Part shown: piece after piece, positions 24,691-37,370 of the stretch
How positions within the stretch are numbered: the stretch's first letter is position 1
Layout: each line of letters starts with the position of its first letter
The notes under the pieces: model-generated
Database searches by the model: none
Seen by the model: the letters and a program-made list of their open reading frames with translations, nothing else
Told to the model about the DNA's origin: nothing
Origin: Durio zibethinus
Lineage: Eukaryota > Streptophyta > Magnoliopsida > Malvales > Malvaceae
Direction: 5' to 3'
DNA length: 64,000 nt
NCBI RefSeq assembly: GCF_002303985.1
Contig: NW_019167860.1
Span: 11,695,403-11,759,402, forward strand
Made by a program: the position numbers and the translations under genes

Positions 24691-25366
24691 TTAAACCTTA
24701 ACCACTATTTCTGCTAGATAACACTCCTCTACATGGCACCAATGGGAACAAGCATCACAACCAACCCAACGGCAAGTATTGTTAGCACAATCAAAATGCA
24801 AGCAGATAGGACACATACAAGAACTGCAAAGCCCCATATTTCCTGAGCGTATCTTACAATCAGTCATCAACAGGCAGCAAACTCTTGCAATCCATATTCC
24901 AACATCTCCAGGCTCTAGCAGCTCGGTTATCGGAAGCCATATTTTTACAGACAAGAAGCATTTGAGGCCTATTTTCACTGCAACTAATATTCTTGGGTCC
25001 ATTCATGCGTTTCATGAGGCAACTCCTGCATTATTTGATTCATGGCAGTAATCTACACAATCTAACGAGGAACTCTCTCCAGTCTATAAATCTTTCAGGA
25101 TTTCCCTCCATTCAAATTCTTCAAAAGCACCACCAGCAGCACCACCATGATTGGCCAAAGCAACTCCATCACCATTTGGCCAAAGATTGTACACTTCTAC
25201 TAGGCCTTGATCTATGTTGTGGAGGATCACCATTTTGCAAAGCATTTGATGCGGTTAAAGATAACTGCCCAATTCTTGCTCTTCTGACCTGGAAAATAAT
25301 CGCTGAGGCCTTGTCTGAATAATATAGATTTTCTTTTTTTTTTTTGGAGTTAAAACGTTGAAGCAA
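24691..25366 (-). pseudogene. OBERON-like PHD finger protein, broken fragment
   Basis: Minus-strand pieces match the OBERON3/4-type plant nuclear proteins. From right to left there is GQLSLTASNALQNGDPP with SRPSRSVQSL (about 25,322-25,180), then in another frame GVALANHGGAAGGAFEEFEW (about 25,170-25,110), QELPHETHEWTQE (about 25,030-24,990), LVAVKIGLKCFLSVK (about 24,985-24,940), and the zinc-binding part CSSCMCPICLHFDC and TCRWVGCDACSHWCH (about 24,835-24,725). The order is that of the family but with frame changes, stops (TAG and TGA in the glycine-rich part) and a direct join after HEWTQE that skips the following helical segment. The C-terminal coiled coil is absent. OBERON proteins act in chromatin-level control of meristem establishment. 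This copy cannot be functional. Confidence 0.75.
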
Positions 25367-25369
25367 AGA

Positions 25370-28300
25370 ATGTGCAAACCTTATATTTTGTATGTAAAAG
25401 GAAAAATAAAAATAAAAATAAATGACATGGCATGAGTACCTCGTATAGGTAAATAAGTTTAAAATTACCTTTATTAAGGAATAAAATTTTTAAAATAACT
25501 TTTCATAAATTTTTTTTTTCATTTTCATTCATAATTTAACAAACGCTTTTTCTTTTTCATTTGAAACTTTTGAATTTCTTTCAAATTCTTTTATCCATCA
25601 ATGTTCAGATATAATTTAGATGGGAAAATTTTAACGAATCGATTAATTTGAAACAAATTCAAAACATCATTAAAAAATCAAATTCTTTAAGACTGAAAAT
25701 AAAAATAAAATTTTAAGAAAAAAAAACAGACAAAATAAAAGTTAGTCATCGTTATATGAGTCATTAATGACGGCAACTTTTAAGAAAAATGTGAGACAAA
25801 TTGGCCCCACCCAAGATTCCTCGTGCTTCATTCCTAGCACATTCACCTCATGGTCATTTTGAAAATAGTCCCAAAACATGTTGTAAGGCCTAACTGAGTT
25901 GAAAATTGGGAAATCATTTGTAGCCTTTCACTTTTCCAATTCTAAGTATATCTAATTCTAAGGCTATTTTGAGAGACCCAAAAGAGACCCACCAAAGGCA
26001 TAAGCTCTGCTCTTTTTGTGGTGGCACGGGGGATATTGGGAATGTTTTGTTTTCCCCTTTTTAATTTTTTTTAAAGGGTGGATCCGACAATGTACTGCTT
26101 TAATCTGGCCTACAACAAGTCCTTCAGGTGCATTTTATTGGAAGTTTAGGGGTACCTGCCCTTTGGAATAGGGTGGATCCATGTTATTCCTTGTTGCCTA
26201 ACCTCAATATATATTTATTAAAGAAGAAAGCACTCTGAATCTTCTCCCTATGCCTTTCTGTTCCCATGTGCCCTGCCTCCTCCCTTCCTTTCTCTCTCTC
26301 ATGGGTTTTTTTTTTTTTCCTTCTTCTTCTTCTTACTAATTGAACTAACTTTCTGAATATTATCCTAAATTTCTTGTAAATTGAAGTTTTCACCAAAAAA
26401 TAAAAAAATAATAATAATAACAAGCTAAGAGACCCCATTTTGGAGTAGGGTTCATACATGAATCGTTCTCATAGATACCAACCTTTTCAAGTGAAAATAT
26501 GAAATTTAGGTACTTAAAAATTGCAAAGATATTAAGTGAATGATCTTCATTGTTTTCAAACAAGTTATAGTTTTTTGTTATATATTTATTCCATCCCGTA
26601 AATACTAACATATTTTCATACTTTCTTATACCTTTAATTATAACTACAAATTTTTTTCTTCTTTCAAAGAAAAAAAAAAGAGATAATTCAAGTAAAAACA
26701 TCTTATATATTGAATGAAAATCAAACTTTTAACTTTTTAGCTTTATTCATCTTTTTAGCTTTATTTTCTGAAAAAGTTTAGCCCCAAATTTTCACCAAAA
26801 TAGTTTGACAGTATTTCATCTTTAATTTTGAAGCACGAAATCTTAGCAGATTTGGTCATGTCTAGTTGTTCTGCCTGCTGTCAAAGCTTGGAACTTAGTT
26901 CATGTCATTGCCAGAAGTATTGAAACTGTTGGATTAGAATTTGCATGACTTTATAAGGAAGGAAAAGGAACTGCCACAAAGAACTTGGAGCTAATGCCAA
27001 ATACCAACATCATTTTTTCCTATATTTCTTTTCCAACATATGTATTTATATACAATATTGGTAATCAAGGGATTAAAAAGAAATGCAAACATGAAATTAT
27101 AAAGTTGTCATATTTTTTTAGATGAATATGGTAATGATAAAAAAAATTACCTAAAAACTCCCTTTTTTATTTTTTGTTTTGCCAATGTATACAATATTTT
27201 TCTTTTTGAGAATACCTTTTCTTCATTTGGAGAACATGAAATTTAATTTATTATGCATCAATTATTGAATTAAATGCTTGAGTGAAAAAAAAAAAAAAAA
27301 CAGTTTTTTTCATCAAGGGATGTGTTATTATTAAAGGGCCAATGGTAATTTCATGGGCTATGTACCAGGAAAAGTTGGGGGTCCAAGAAGAATCAATTGC
27401 ATGCCTTAAGCATCCTATTTTGGGCCTTACTAGGAACAATTGTTCAATAATTGGGCCTCAATGGTTGGTCTCAAGCTCACTCCAACAAGTGGAATTTCAA
27501 TCTGTTTCTTGTAGTGAAGGTATGGGTCACATGCTTACTCTAGACGGGTCAAGCCCATAAAGAATTCGCATTGTTTGTTTCTATTAAGATTATACATTTC
27601 ATATAATAAAGAAACCTTTAAACTAATTAAACAAACGAAAGTTAAAGAAATAACTTAAGAGAAATGCCCCAATGAGCTGTTAGATCAATAATATTAGACT
27701 CGGTTCCAAAGTTGAAAATTTTGAGTTCAAATATCAATGGCAATTATATAAAAAAAAAAACTTAAAAAATTCTAAAATATTTTTAAAATGTGCCTTAAAG
27801 TAATTCGAATGATTATCATGAAACGTTAAGTTTGTCTTTAAAACTTATATTATTTACACGTAATATCATTATTTTTAACTTCTCATTTCAGATTCAAACT
27901 ATTTAATACGATCACTAAATTATTTTTTCAAACCAAAAAAAAAAAAAAAAAGGTAATCTAGGGTTACAAGAAGGTTTTTATAAATTTCAAGTTCAACAAT
28001 CTAAAAATAAAACACATAAGAAAATTTCAATTTAGCGTGAGCTCACATATGTACATCTAGGTATATGTGCATAGCTTATGTAAAATATTAAAATTGTATA
28101 TTTATAAAATGTTTTATATAAAAATTATGTATTATCATTTGAGTCAACGTAAAAATATTAAATTTATTTTTTAATTTTATTAAATACGTATAAAATTATG
28201 TTTAAAAATTTAAATCGTATTATTTTTTATTCATTTTTAATATTATATTCATATCATATTACTCTAAATCATATTTTAAATTGTCATATTTATACATCCA

Positions 28301-28430
28301 TGCAAACTAGCTTAGCTCACGTCTAAAGAAAAATCATATTGACAAGAGAACCCTGACCGTTAGATCCAGCAGTGTCCAAAATGTTCAAATCCAATGTGAA
28401 ATTTGATTGACAAAGCGGTCTTTTGAAATT
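25370..28430. other. Intergenic, no gene recognised
   Basis: Moderately AT-rich with scattered A and T tracts. One stretch (27,677-27,745) has a GTTCCAAAGTTGAAAATTT followed by GAGTTCAAATATC, faintly SINE-like. Open frames such as 26,184-26,459 (minus) and 27,282-27,560 (plus) translate to unfamiliar sequences. Confidence 0.45.
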
Positions 28431-28479
28431 CACATTACAAGAATTTTGACATATAGTGACATTAAAAAAAGCATTGTTA

Positions 28480-29140
28480 AAACTCCAAAATTTGTCGGTA
28501 TAGCACCATAAACCCTATACTAACAATCAAAATTTGTATTTCGATGAATTTTTAACCGTTAGTATATCTTTTTCGGTATAAACCTATACTGACGCTTTTT
28601 AAGATATCGAAATAGCTTACAGAGATATACCAATGGTTTAAGACCTTCAGTAAATATATATCTGTTGTTATAGCATCTGTTGAGTATTTCACCGTTATAC
28701 CTTTTAGTGACGGTTAACACCCGTTAGTATAAAGTTGTATGTTTTAATTTTTCTCGCTATATCGACGGTTAATGGTCATCAATATGGACTTTACCTATAC
28801 TGACACTTAAAGCCCATTAGTATAAATTTATATATTTTAAATTTCTCACATATACTAAAGGTTAGCACTTGTTAATATAGACTTATATGTTTTAATTTTT
28901 CTTACCTAAACAAACACTTAGAATTCGTTAATATAGACTTGTATTTTTTAATTTTTTTACCTACATCGATGGTTAGAGACTATCAGTATAGAATTGTGTA
29001 CTTTAATTTTCTTACCTTTACCAATGGTTAGAGATTGTCGGTATAGACTTATATATTTTATTTTTTTATTATATTTTGGTGATTGTTAATATTGCTTGAA
29101 ATATTTTAACGATATAGTACGTCAGTATAAATGTTAAAAC
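28480..29140. repeat. CACTA subterminal repeat array
   Basis: About ten degenerate units of roughly 60 bp carry the motif pair TATACTGACGGTT or GGTTAGAGACTATC and GTATAGACTTATATATTTTA in both orientations. Positions include 28,500, 28,565, 28,730, 28,795, 28,860, 28,975 and 29,025. Such arrays are the binding sites of the element-encoded TNPA-type protein in well-studied CACTA elements. Confidence 0.8.
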
Positions 29141-29153
29141 GTTGATAAATTTT

Positions 29154-30700
29154 TTAAAAAATTATATGGTCAATTATTAATATTAATTTATTTATAATCA
29201 AAATATAATATGTTTTCATATAAACAAAAAAAAAACACACACTAAAGTAAAAGATATTTAGTAACATTAAAACTACAATTAAATTATTTATAATCCACAA
29301 ACTTAGTATAAGTGAAAAACTAAAGTCATTGTACCAAGTTTGATAAAACAAACATTTATAAAACAAACATAGATTAAGAGTTACACCACCTCACCCTAAA
29401 TAACACAATCATAAGTTTGCACCTCCAAACACCTAAAGACCTTTTGATTACCTTAAAACTTAAATAAAACTCTTATCAAGATAATCTTAAAAAATCTATA
29501 AACGAACAAACAATTGCAAAACCACCTCAATAAGAAAAAATATACATGCACCTATTACAAGCCCTTTCCAAAACAAAAATATTTTAATTTATATAAAATA
29601 TCACAAGTCTTGAAAAAAGTTAAAAAGTGTAGCTACATTATATAATTAACAAGCTCAATGAACTTGGTTCACTAATAGTATTCAATATACCAATCAAACA
29701 TCACAAAACACAATAGCCTTATTTCAACAAAGTGTATAACATCCAAAACAAAACCAAATCCCCCTACAAATAAAATGCTCCGAGTAAATAAACAACTTCC
29801 TAAAATAAAAATGATCCCATCATAAATTTCTACAAAGAAGCATCTGCACAACATAAAAAATCTAATTATAATTCTTGTAAATTATTTTATATATACAGAA
29901 GATAAAAAAGTAATCATCCATTCATATACTAGTAGAAATAATTTTATAAACATCTTATTCATTCATATATACAGAAGGTAATCATCTAGCAAAAATAATT
30001 TTATAAACATTCTATGCATTAGTGTAATACATGAATGAACAAGAAATAACCTAATTTACATGTGTAATCTCTTTATTTTTTTAGTTTAATTCCAAATAAT
30101 AACTTAGTGAAACCAACCTAAGATTATTTTAGTCAACGGAACTATCATTAAACAAATATTTTCACTATAACAATCAAGTTTACAATTATAAAGCATACTT
30201 ACATCATAATGAAGCTTTTTTAAAGAAAAAAAAAAGCAAGAAAGCCTTCTCAATGAAAAAAGAGCAAGTTTTAAATCATAGCGTAATTTAATAATTATGG
30301 TAAAAATGATGGGTAACGTTTCAAAATCACAATTACATGATTCAAAACCTAGATTCAAAATTGATTTTGGCATTCTATCTAAGAAACAAGTATCAAGCAA
30401 AGCATTTTTCACATATATATTATGTGATGACAAGTTTACCATTTTCATTTTCATTAGGTTGATGACTTGAATTTGTAGAACAATAGTTTTTACGTGAGAT
30501 TTCTAGAACACTACTAGCATCAATAACCTAAAATTAATTCAAAAATTTTTTTAATAAAGTTTAAGATTCATAAGCAAGATAACAATTTACTTATATATAA
30601 ACTAAAATAGATGTTATATATACATTTCTATTCACCGTGTGAATAATAGTATTCAAAATATGCATATTTTTATTAGAAAATTATCGTTTAAATACCAATA
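29154..30700. other. CACTA interior without recognisable coding
   Basis: AT-rich stretch inside the CACTA element between its subterminal repeats and the Transposase_24-type remnant. Minus-strand open frames at 29,154-29,366, 29,672-29,854 and 30,104-30,454 give unfamiliar, mostly hydrophobic translations. They may be eroded 3' exons or introns of the transposon genes. Confidence 0.4.
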
Positions 30701-31790
30701 AGACAACACCTAATGTTTTTTTCAAGTTTTTAATTTCAATCTTCAACTCTTGTATTTCTTTCTTATGCTGAACCAATTCAGAAGATGAAACACCATATTG
30801 TTTAGATGAAGTAGATATTGTACCTATGTAATAATTTCAACCTTTAACTCTTGTACTTTTTCTTTATGCTGAACCAATTTAGAAGATGAAAGACCATATT
30901 GTTTAGATGAAGTAGATATTGTACCTATGTAATGAACACGTCTTTTTCTCTCCAATCCTTTAACTTTTAAATAAACATCATCTTTTCATGAACTCCCTTC
31001 AGAATTCTGAGCACTAGTTTTGCTCAAACCTTGTTTCATGAGTTCTTAAAATTGTAAACAAATATTTTAATATAAAGAAACTAAACATAAGTAAAAGTAA
31101 GTAATAACTAAATTAATTATCACAATTTCAGCTGCCTTGTCATTCATAACACTTTCATCTTTATGTGTGCGAGAAAGAATATACACTTTAGCACGTGATG
31201 GTAAAATTTCATTAGCTTTTTGTTTTTACAAAAGTACAATATTAATTATTATAATAAAAAAATCGAACATATAAAAAGTAAACTTCATATTCATTTAATT
31301 GAGTGCAACAAGGAAAATTGATATATGTACCAAGGTTTGAATGATCCTCGAGAATGATTTTGTTCCTATGCAATGAGATGCATCTAATTTTGGACGATTT
31401 GTTTTGTTTGTCTCACTTTGTTCTTTTAAACAAATGAATAAGAAAAGATATATTATAATAACTTTGTAATTATTATCATAATGTTCAAACAAAGTAAATA
31501 GCATATTTTGTAAATATTTACCTTTGCTTTATTAGTCAACCACTTTGCAGCAAGAAATAGGAACTAATTTTTTTATACTCAAGAATCATCAACCTTTATA
31601 GCCATTTCCTCCGGTATCTTGTGTTCATCATAAAATTTAGACTTCAATTCGTTCTTCTATTGTCTCCATTTAGTACCTATATTTCTTAGTGCCCAAGACT
31701 TAATTTTTTAAAATATTTCTTCATCAACGAGCTCATCAGAATCAGATTTGTAAAATTTAAACTTTGACTACAATTTGAAAAAGGTAATAG
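30700..31790 (-). pseudogene. Transposase_24-type (TNPA-like) protein of the CACTA element
   Basis: Reading from 31,790 downwards, minus-strand pieces give GTKWRQ and NELKSKFYDEHKIPEE (about 31,690-31,620), AAKWLTNKAK (about 31,550-31,520), EQSETNKTNRPKLDASHCIG and TKSFSRI (about 31,420-31,340), then ANEILPSRAKVYILSRTHKD and ESVMNDKAAEIV (about 31,222-31,130) and a coiled coil with QHKKEIQELKIEIKN (about 30,770-30,725). This is the motif order of the plant Transposase_24 family that accompanies TNP2 in CACTA elements and is thought to bind the subterminal repeats. Frame changes, and a 101-bp tandem duplication at 30,735-30,936, break it. Confidence 0.75.
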
Positions 31791-32649
31791 GAAGAAAATG
31801 TCAACATATATTATATGAATTGCTACTATTAACTAGAAACTAAAAGATTATTATAATGACATTAGCTAGCAACTAAAACATTATCGTATTGATACCTCTA
31901 ACGTTTTTCACATTTCTTCCTTATTAGCATCCGACATTTCATGTCAATTTATATAATTAATTGGTGCAAAGTTGGGCATTCTTACCATGCTACCAATGAA
32001 TCGAGTTAAAGAGTAAGATTCATCATCGATAGGTATAGCATTGTCATTGACCTTAACAACAACATGCTCCATTTCTTCCAAATCTCAAATATCAGCCATA
32101 CATGTATAACATTGAGTTTTTTTATGTTGAACATTTCATACATAGAAAAATTACATGTAAAGAAAGTAATTAAATTTATTAAAAATTTAAACAAGTACAA
32201 TATTGTAACACATAAAGAATTGTACTAACAAAATATAATGTTTTTATACCTGAATTATGTTCAACTTGTTCATTTTAATCTTCATTATTTGTAGATAAAG
32301 AAATTAGTTCTTGAGATTCTTACAAAGGCTCATGTTGTGAAACTTTTGGATCTACAGGCACATATTGTTCTTCAGAATGTGTTTGCAATTGAAAACTAAA
32401 GGCGATTTGCCCTAGTGATATTCAATCATCTACATTTTGCTATCTCAAGTCTAATAATACACAAAATATACTAAGTACAATATAATAGAGAACTTGATAG
32501 CGGCAAACCATATAAATCACAAAATACAATTTAATAAATTACATGATCTTATAAAATTAAGTATATGTCTTACATTGCAAAACCTTAACAACAATTTAAA
32601 TTATTACATAAAATTAAAAAATGTCATCCCCATTATGTTCATCTATGGG

Positions 32650-35600
32650 ATCTTCTTCTACATCCTCATTTTTCATCTCTGGTGTGACCTCCATTCTTTC
32701 ATCATCAATTTCACTTCTAATCTAATTTGAAGTACCATGTGTGTCATCAAATTCAATATGGATTTCTCCATTTTCTTGCACTTTATATAATGGTGATTTA
32801 TCATCCATATCAAATACATTTCTAAGTTTTGCATGCTTGACAAGAACCCAACCATTATGTCTTTCATTCTGTACATAAAAACTTTCTTAGCTTGTGATAC
32901 CAAGATAAAAGGATTATGAACCAAATTAGTTCCACAATGAGCTAGATGTGAAAAATTCACAAGAGTGAAACCAAATTTATCCTTCTTGCAACCTCTATTT
33001 ATATCAATCCAATCATATTTAAATAACATAACTTTTATTCTACTAGTATAATTCAAATGAATAATGTCATTTAAAACCTTATAATAGTTAACTTCTCTCT
33101 CAATAGGTTGTGCATCTCTTGTATACGCATAACTCATTATCTTGGTTATTACAATGATCCCATTTTTTGAGTTTTCAAGTATCTCTCACATGTATTAGTA
33201 TGAAATCTAAAACCATTAATGATATAACCAATGTAGTTTCTAACAATATTAGTTGGACTATGAATAAGCCATCTAAGTTGATCTATGATGTTTACATCTC
33301 CTTGTTGATTCTAATTGGCAACCAATCCAATTTCATAGTTGGTTAAAATAATAATCTAACTATAAAAACTTTAATTACATATTCCAAACCATGATGTGCG
33401 ACTTACATGATCACAAAACCAATCATGAAAAGTTTCATTTTGTAACTTTTGTATCTCATATGACGTAAGTTAAGGAGACTGATTACATTTCTTAAGACAT
33501 TACTTATGTTTTTTGCATGAAAAAGATTCTTAGAAGGCTATACAATATATTACAAAATAAAATTATCAAGTATAATATGCATGTAGATAAGTGATCTTAC
33601 TTTATAAGAGGAACAACTTCAACAGAATTAAATAACACATATCGATGTGCTTGAACCAAAGTTGTAACATCAAGTACAATTCGTGATACCCATTTATGCT
33701 TGTTAACATTGAAACCTTTGCGTTTTAATGTTCCCTGTGGTCTCCCTATAGTAAAAAAAATGAATATTTCTTCCTCTATAAAGGGATTCTTGTTTTCATT
33801 TCAGATGAGTCGATTAAAAATAGTTTTCTTCTTATCAAAGTATCTTAATAAAAAAGTTATACATTCATTTGCTAAGTACCCTTCTGTAACCTTCAAGACA
33901 AGGTCTATTGCGCACATATGATTTAAGAGTAAGAAGAAACCTATATAAATGAAAGTTTAATAGTAAAGATCATTAGCAAATATCCTAATTGAATTTTAAG
34001 TAAAAAAAATCTACAACACTTTAGTATATATCTCTTAATGGGAATATCCACTAATAAATGACTGGACCGCTAATTTTTGCTTTATTTACCAAATGAATAA
34101 CTAAAATGTACCATTATTATAAAAAAAGATGAAAGAAATTTTTTTTTCATTTTACATAAAACTGATGTAGCTCAAGACTCAAGTAGTTCAAGCTTATGTT
34201 CTTCGAGAACTTTAGAACAAAAGTTTTTAAAAAATGTACACAAATCAATAAGAACCAAGCACACCTTATTAGGTAAAGACCATCATATTGCTATAAGAAG
34301 GAACTCTTGCATTAAGAGATGACAATCATAACTTTTAAGCCTTATTAGTTTTCGTTATTTAAGTTGCACACAACGTGAGATATTTGAAGAGTATTCATTT
34401 GGAATTTTCATTTTTTGAAGAATCTTTAAAAAATAATTTTTTTCAATTAAGCTTATTTGATATAAAGCTTGAGGCAAATATTAGGTGTTAGTGCCAGGAT
34501 GAGTCTTTGGATGAAGAATACTTTTTATACCCATTTCTATAAGATCAAGTCGTACTTTGTAGTTATCTTTTGACTTTTCTTCTTGCCTAATTAATGTACC
34601 AAGAATGTTATCACAAACATTCTTTTCTATATGCATCATATTAAGATTGTGACATAATAGAAGATGTTCCCAATAAGGTAATGTGAATAAAATATTTTTT
34701 TTCTTCTTTCATGGCCCATCTTCATTACTATTTCATTATTTCAATTGTTTCAACACTTCACTCTCGGATGGAGGTGAAATAACATTTTTAAATTTTTTAG
34801 TCCTATCAAATGAGTTTTTATCATTCTGAAACCTATGATTAGGTTGCAACCATATACGATGGCACATGTAACAATACTTTCTACCATGTTCTAACCACTT
34901 AGATGCAGTATTAAATCCATAATAAAGATATACATAGTCTCCCTTAATAATCTACTTAAACAACTTGGCATATATAGGAAAGTCGTTAATGGGCCAAATT
35001 AATGCTGTATACAACTGAAAGTTTTGATTTTTTAAGGCATCAAAAGTTTAAACACCAATTTTTCACAGTTTTTGCAACTCTTATGCAAAAGGTTATAGGT
35101 ATATATCTATATTATTTTTAAGACTTTTAGACCAGGAATAAGTAGCGAAAGAATAAAGTTTGACTATTTCATGCACATCCATAGAGGTAAGTTATAAGGT
35201 ATCAATACAATAGGCTAAGTGCTATGTGTCACATTCATAGTTTTGAAAAGGTTAAAGCCATCATAAGTTAATCCCAAGCAAATATTATGAGGGGTCAAAG
35301 AAAAACTTAGGATATCAAGAATATAATTCTTTTCAAACTAGAGAATCTACATGATGTCTTACATGTCCATCCTTAATACGTTCATATTCATGCTAAGTCA
35401 TCAAAGATTAGTTTTGAAGACATGAATAAACTTTGTTGTCTTGAAATTAAAGGAAACCAACACAAAATCTTAGCAACTTTTTCTTTATTTCTGACATGAT
35501 ATCTTCGGGATCACTTTCTACATCATTCAAGCTTTCTTTCCACCTAGAAGTGCCACATTTTGAACATATTTCTTCATTTGCCTTATTTTTTCAAAACAAC

Positions 35601-35960
35601 ATGCAATCATTAGGACAAGCATGGATTTTTTCATATCCCAAACTTAAGGTAAAAATCATCTTTTTCAATTTTTGATAAGACATTGGCAATGTATTACCCT
35701 CTAGTAAAGCAAGTTTCAAAACCTTTAACAATGTATTAAAAGATTTATTTGTCCAACCATTAAAACACTTAATGTGGAATAAATAGTTACAAAGGAAAAC
35801 TTTATGTATCCTGTTTCTTTAAAACAAAGAGACAAAGGATTGGTTTTTACCCTTAGTTTCTTTAAAGTTTTCAACTTTCAATGCCAACACCATTTCCTTA
35901 TTTGAAAGCTACAAATTAACCCCAAAAGGCATTATTCAACCATAGGAAGAATTTGAAAGC
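32650..35960 (-). pseudogene. TNP2-type transposase of the CACTA element
   Basis: Minus-strand pieces follow the TNP2 order: NGWTNKSFNTLLKVLK (about 35,765-35,715), LSLGYEKIHACPNDCMLF (about 35,650-35,595), ICSKCGTSRWKES (about 35,570-35,530), TALIWPINDFPIYAK (about 35,015-34,970), WLEHGRKYCYMCHRIWLQP (about 34,900-34,845), MHIEKNVCDNILGTLIRQE (about 34,635-34,580), GYIINGFRFHTNTCERYLKT (about 33,230-33,170) and a DUF4216-type domain with VMLFKYDWIDINRG and KFGFTLVNF (33,137-32,673). The stretch between 34,550 and 33,250 should correspond to the DUF4218 part but is heavily eroded. TNP2 supplies the catalytic function for cutting CACTA ends. Stops in nearly every segment make this a dead copy. 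Confidence 0.85.
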
Positions 35961-36499
35961 TATAGAAAGAAGAAAATTTTATCAAAAATTGACTAGCAAT
36001 ATCACAAGCTACATTCAGTAATAGGACACTAAAATTTTCAAAGTTATTTATTGGATATTGATTTGAATTTTGTATAGGGTGCTACATAGTCCCCCAGGCT
36101 GAGGATCATGTGAGATGCTTAAAAAAAATTAGTATTAGTTCAGTGCTGTTAATAAAAGACAATGCTATTATAAGACATTAAGGTGGCATTTGATTCGGGA
36201 GAATTCACACGTTTTTCCCTGAAATCTTATTGTTAGATATTTATCCAATGTTTGGTTCAGGGTAATTTGATTCTGAGAAAAATTGATAGTTTCTAACAAT
36301 ACTCAAAGTCTTAAAATAAAAAATTCACCTCTTTTTATGGTATTATAGGATTTCAGAGGGAAAAGTAATGTTATTTTCAAATTTAATCTGACTAAAAAAT
36401 TATGAAATAGCCGTTATCATTTTGAAAAACATTTTTAGAAATGAATGCAATTCAGTTGTAAGTTTCTTCTGGTATGTATGACGTTTGACATAAAAATTG

Positions 36500-37370
36500 G
36501 CTTCAATAATCTTTTACAAAAAATTGCATGGGGTTATTCAAGGCGTTACTGACAAAAAAAGCCTTGAATAATCTTAAAAAATTTTTATGAGGGGATTATT
36601 GAAGGCGTTTTTGGCAAAAAAAATGCCTTAAATAACCTCCATTCAATTTTTTGTAAAGTATTATTCAAGGCATTTTTGGCTTGCCTTTTTTTTTTGGATT
36701 TTTAAGGCATTTTTGGTAAAAAAACACCTTGAATAATCCTTTACAAAAAAAAAAATTAAATGAGATTATTCAAGGCATTTTTGGCCAAAATGCCTTGAAT
36801 AATTCCTAAAAAATTTTATGAGGGGATTATTGAAGGTATTTTTTGCCACAAATGCCTTGAATAACCTTCATTCAATTTTTTGTAAGGGATTATTCAAGGT
36901 ATTTTTGGCCAAAAATGCCTTGAATAATTTCCTACCATTTTTTAGGGTATTATTCAAGGTGTTTTTGATCATAAACACCTTAAATAATCCCTTATAAAAA
37001 ATTGAATGGCGTTATTCAATGTATTTTTAGCTAAAAATGCCTTCAATAATCCCTTTCAATTTTTATGAAAGGATTATTCAAGCGTTTTTGGCAAAAAACG
37101 CCTTAAATAATCCTCTCTAATTTTTTTATTGGGGATTATTCAAAGAATTTTTGTCCAAAAAATACCTTGAATAATCTCTTACAAAAGATTAAATTGAGTT
37201 ATTCAAGGCATTTCTAGCTAAAAATCCCTTAAATAATCTCCTTCAATTTTTATGAAATGATTATTCAAGACATGTTTGCCCAAAAAACGCCTTGAATAAT
37301 CTCTCACAAAAATTGAACGAAGGTTATTCAAGGCGTTTCTGGCTAGAAACACCTTAAATTATCATTATTT
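36500..37370. repeat. Left array of about 62-bp palindromic units
   Basis: Thirteen units start at about 36,534, 36,596, 36,659, 36,765, 36,824, 36,889, 36,948, 37,012, 37,073, 37,135, 37,197, 37,261 and 37,324, so the step is near 62 bp with one larger gap. Each unit has the form GGATTATTCAAGGCGTTTTT, then GGC, then the inverted GCCTTGAATAATC, joined by an AATTTTTT-type spacer. Each unit can fold on itself. Two further half-units lie near 37,450 and 37,490. Confidence 0.85.

Larger units (their letters stand above)
28433..36170 (-). mobile_element. CACTA (En/Spm) DNA transposon, decayed, one end missing
   Basis: The left end reads CATTACAAGAATTTTGAC, close to the CACTACAAGAA terminus of plant CACTA elements. 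It is followed by subterminal repeats (28,480-29,140). Interior coding sequence is on the minus strand: a TNP2-type transposase (35,960-32,650) and then a Transposase_24-type protein (31,790-30,700). This gene order, with the 3' terminus at the left, is usual for the superfamily. No matching terminus or subterminal array is seen at the right, where the next element begins at 36,181, so the 5' end is lost or displaced. Many stops and frame changes indicate inactivity. Confidence 0.82.

Noticed and set aside
24691..25002. PHD-containing frame as a functional small gene
   Set aside because: It is only the middle of an OBERON-type protein, with frame-disrupted flanks and no proper start or C-terminal part.
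36500..37370. Regularly spaced repeats resembling a CRISPR array
   Set aside because: The spacers are themselves similar, each unit is palindromic and degenerate, the array is mirrored at 44,400-45,345, and the genome is a plant nuclear one.
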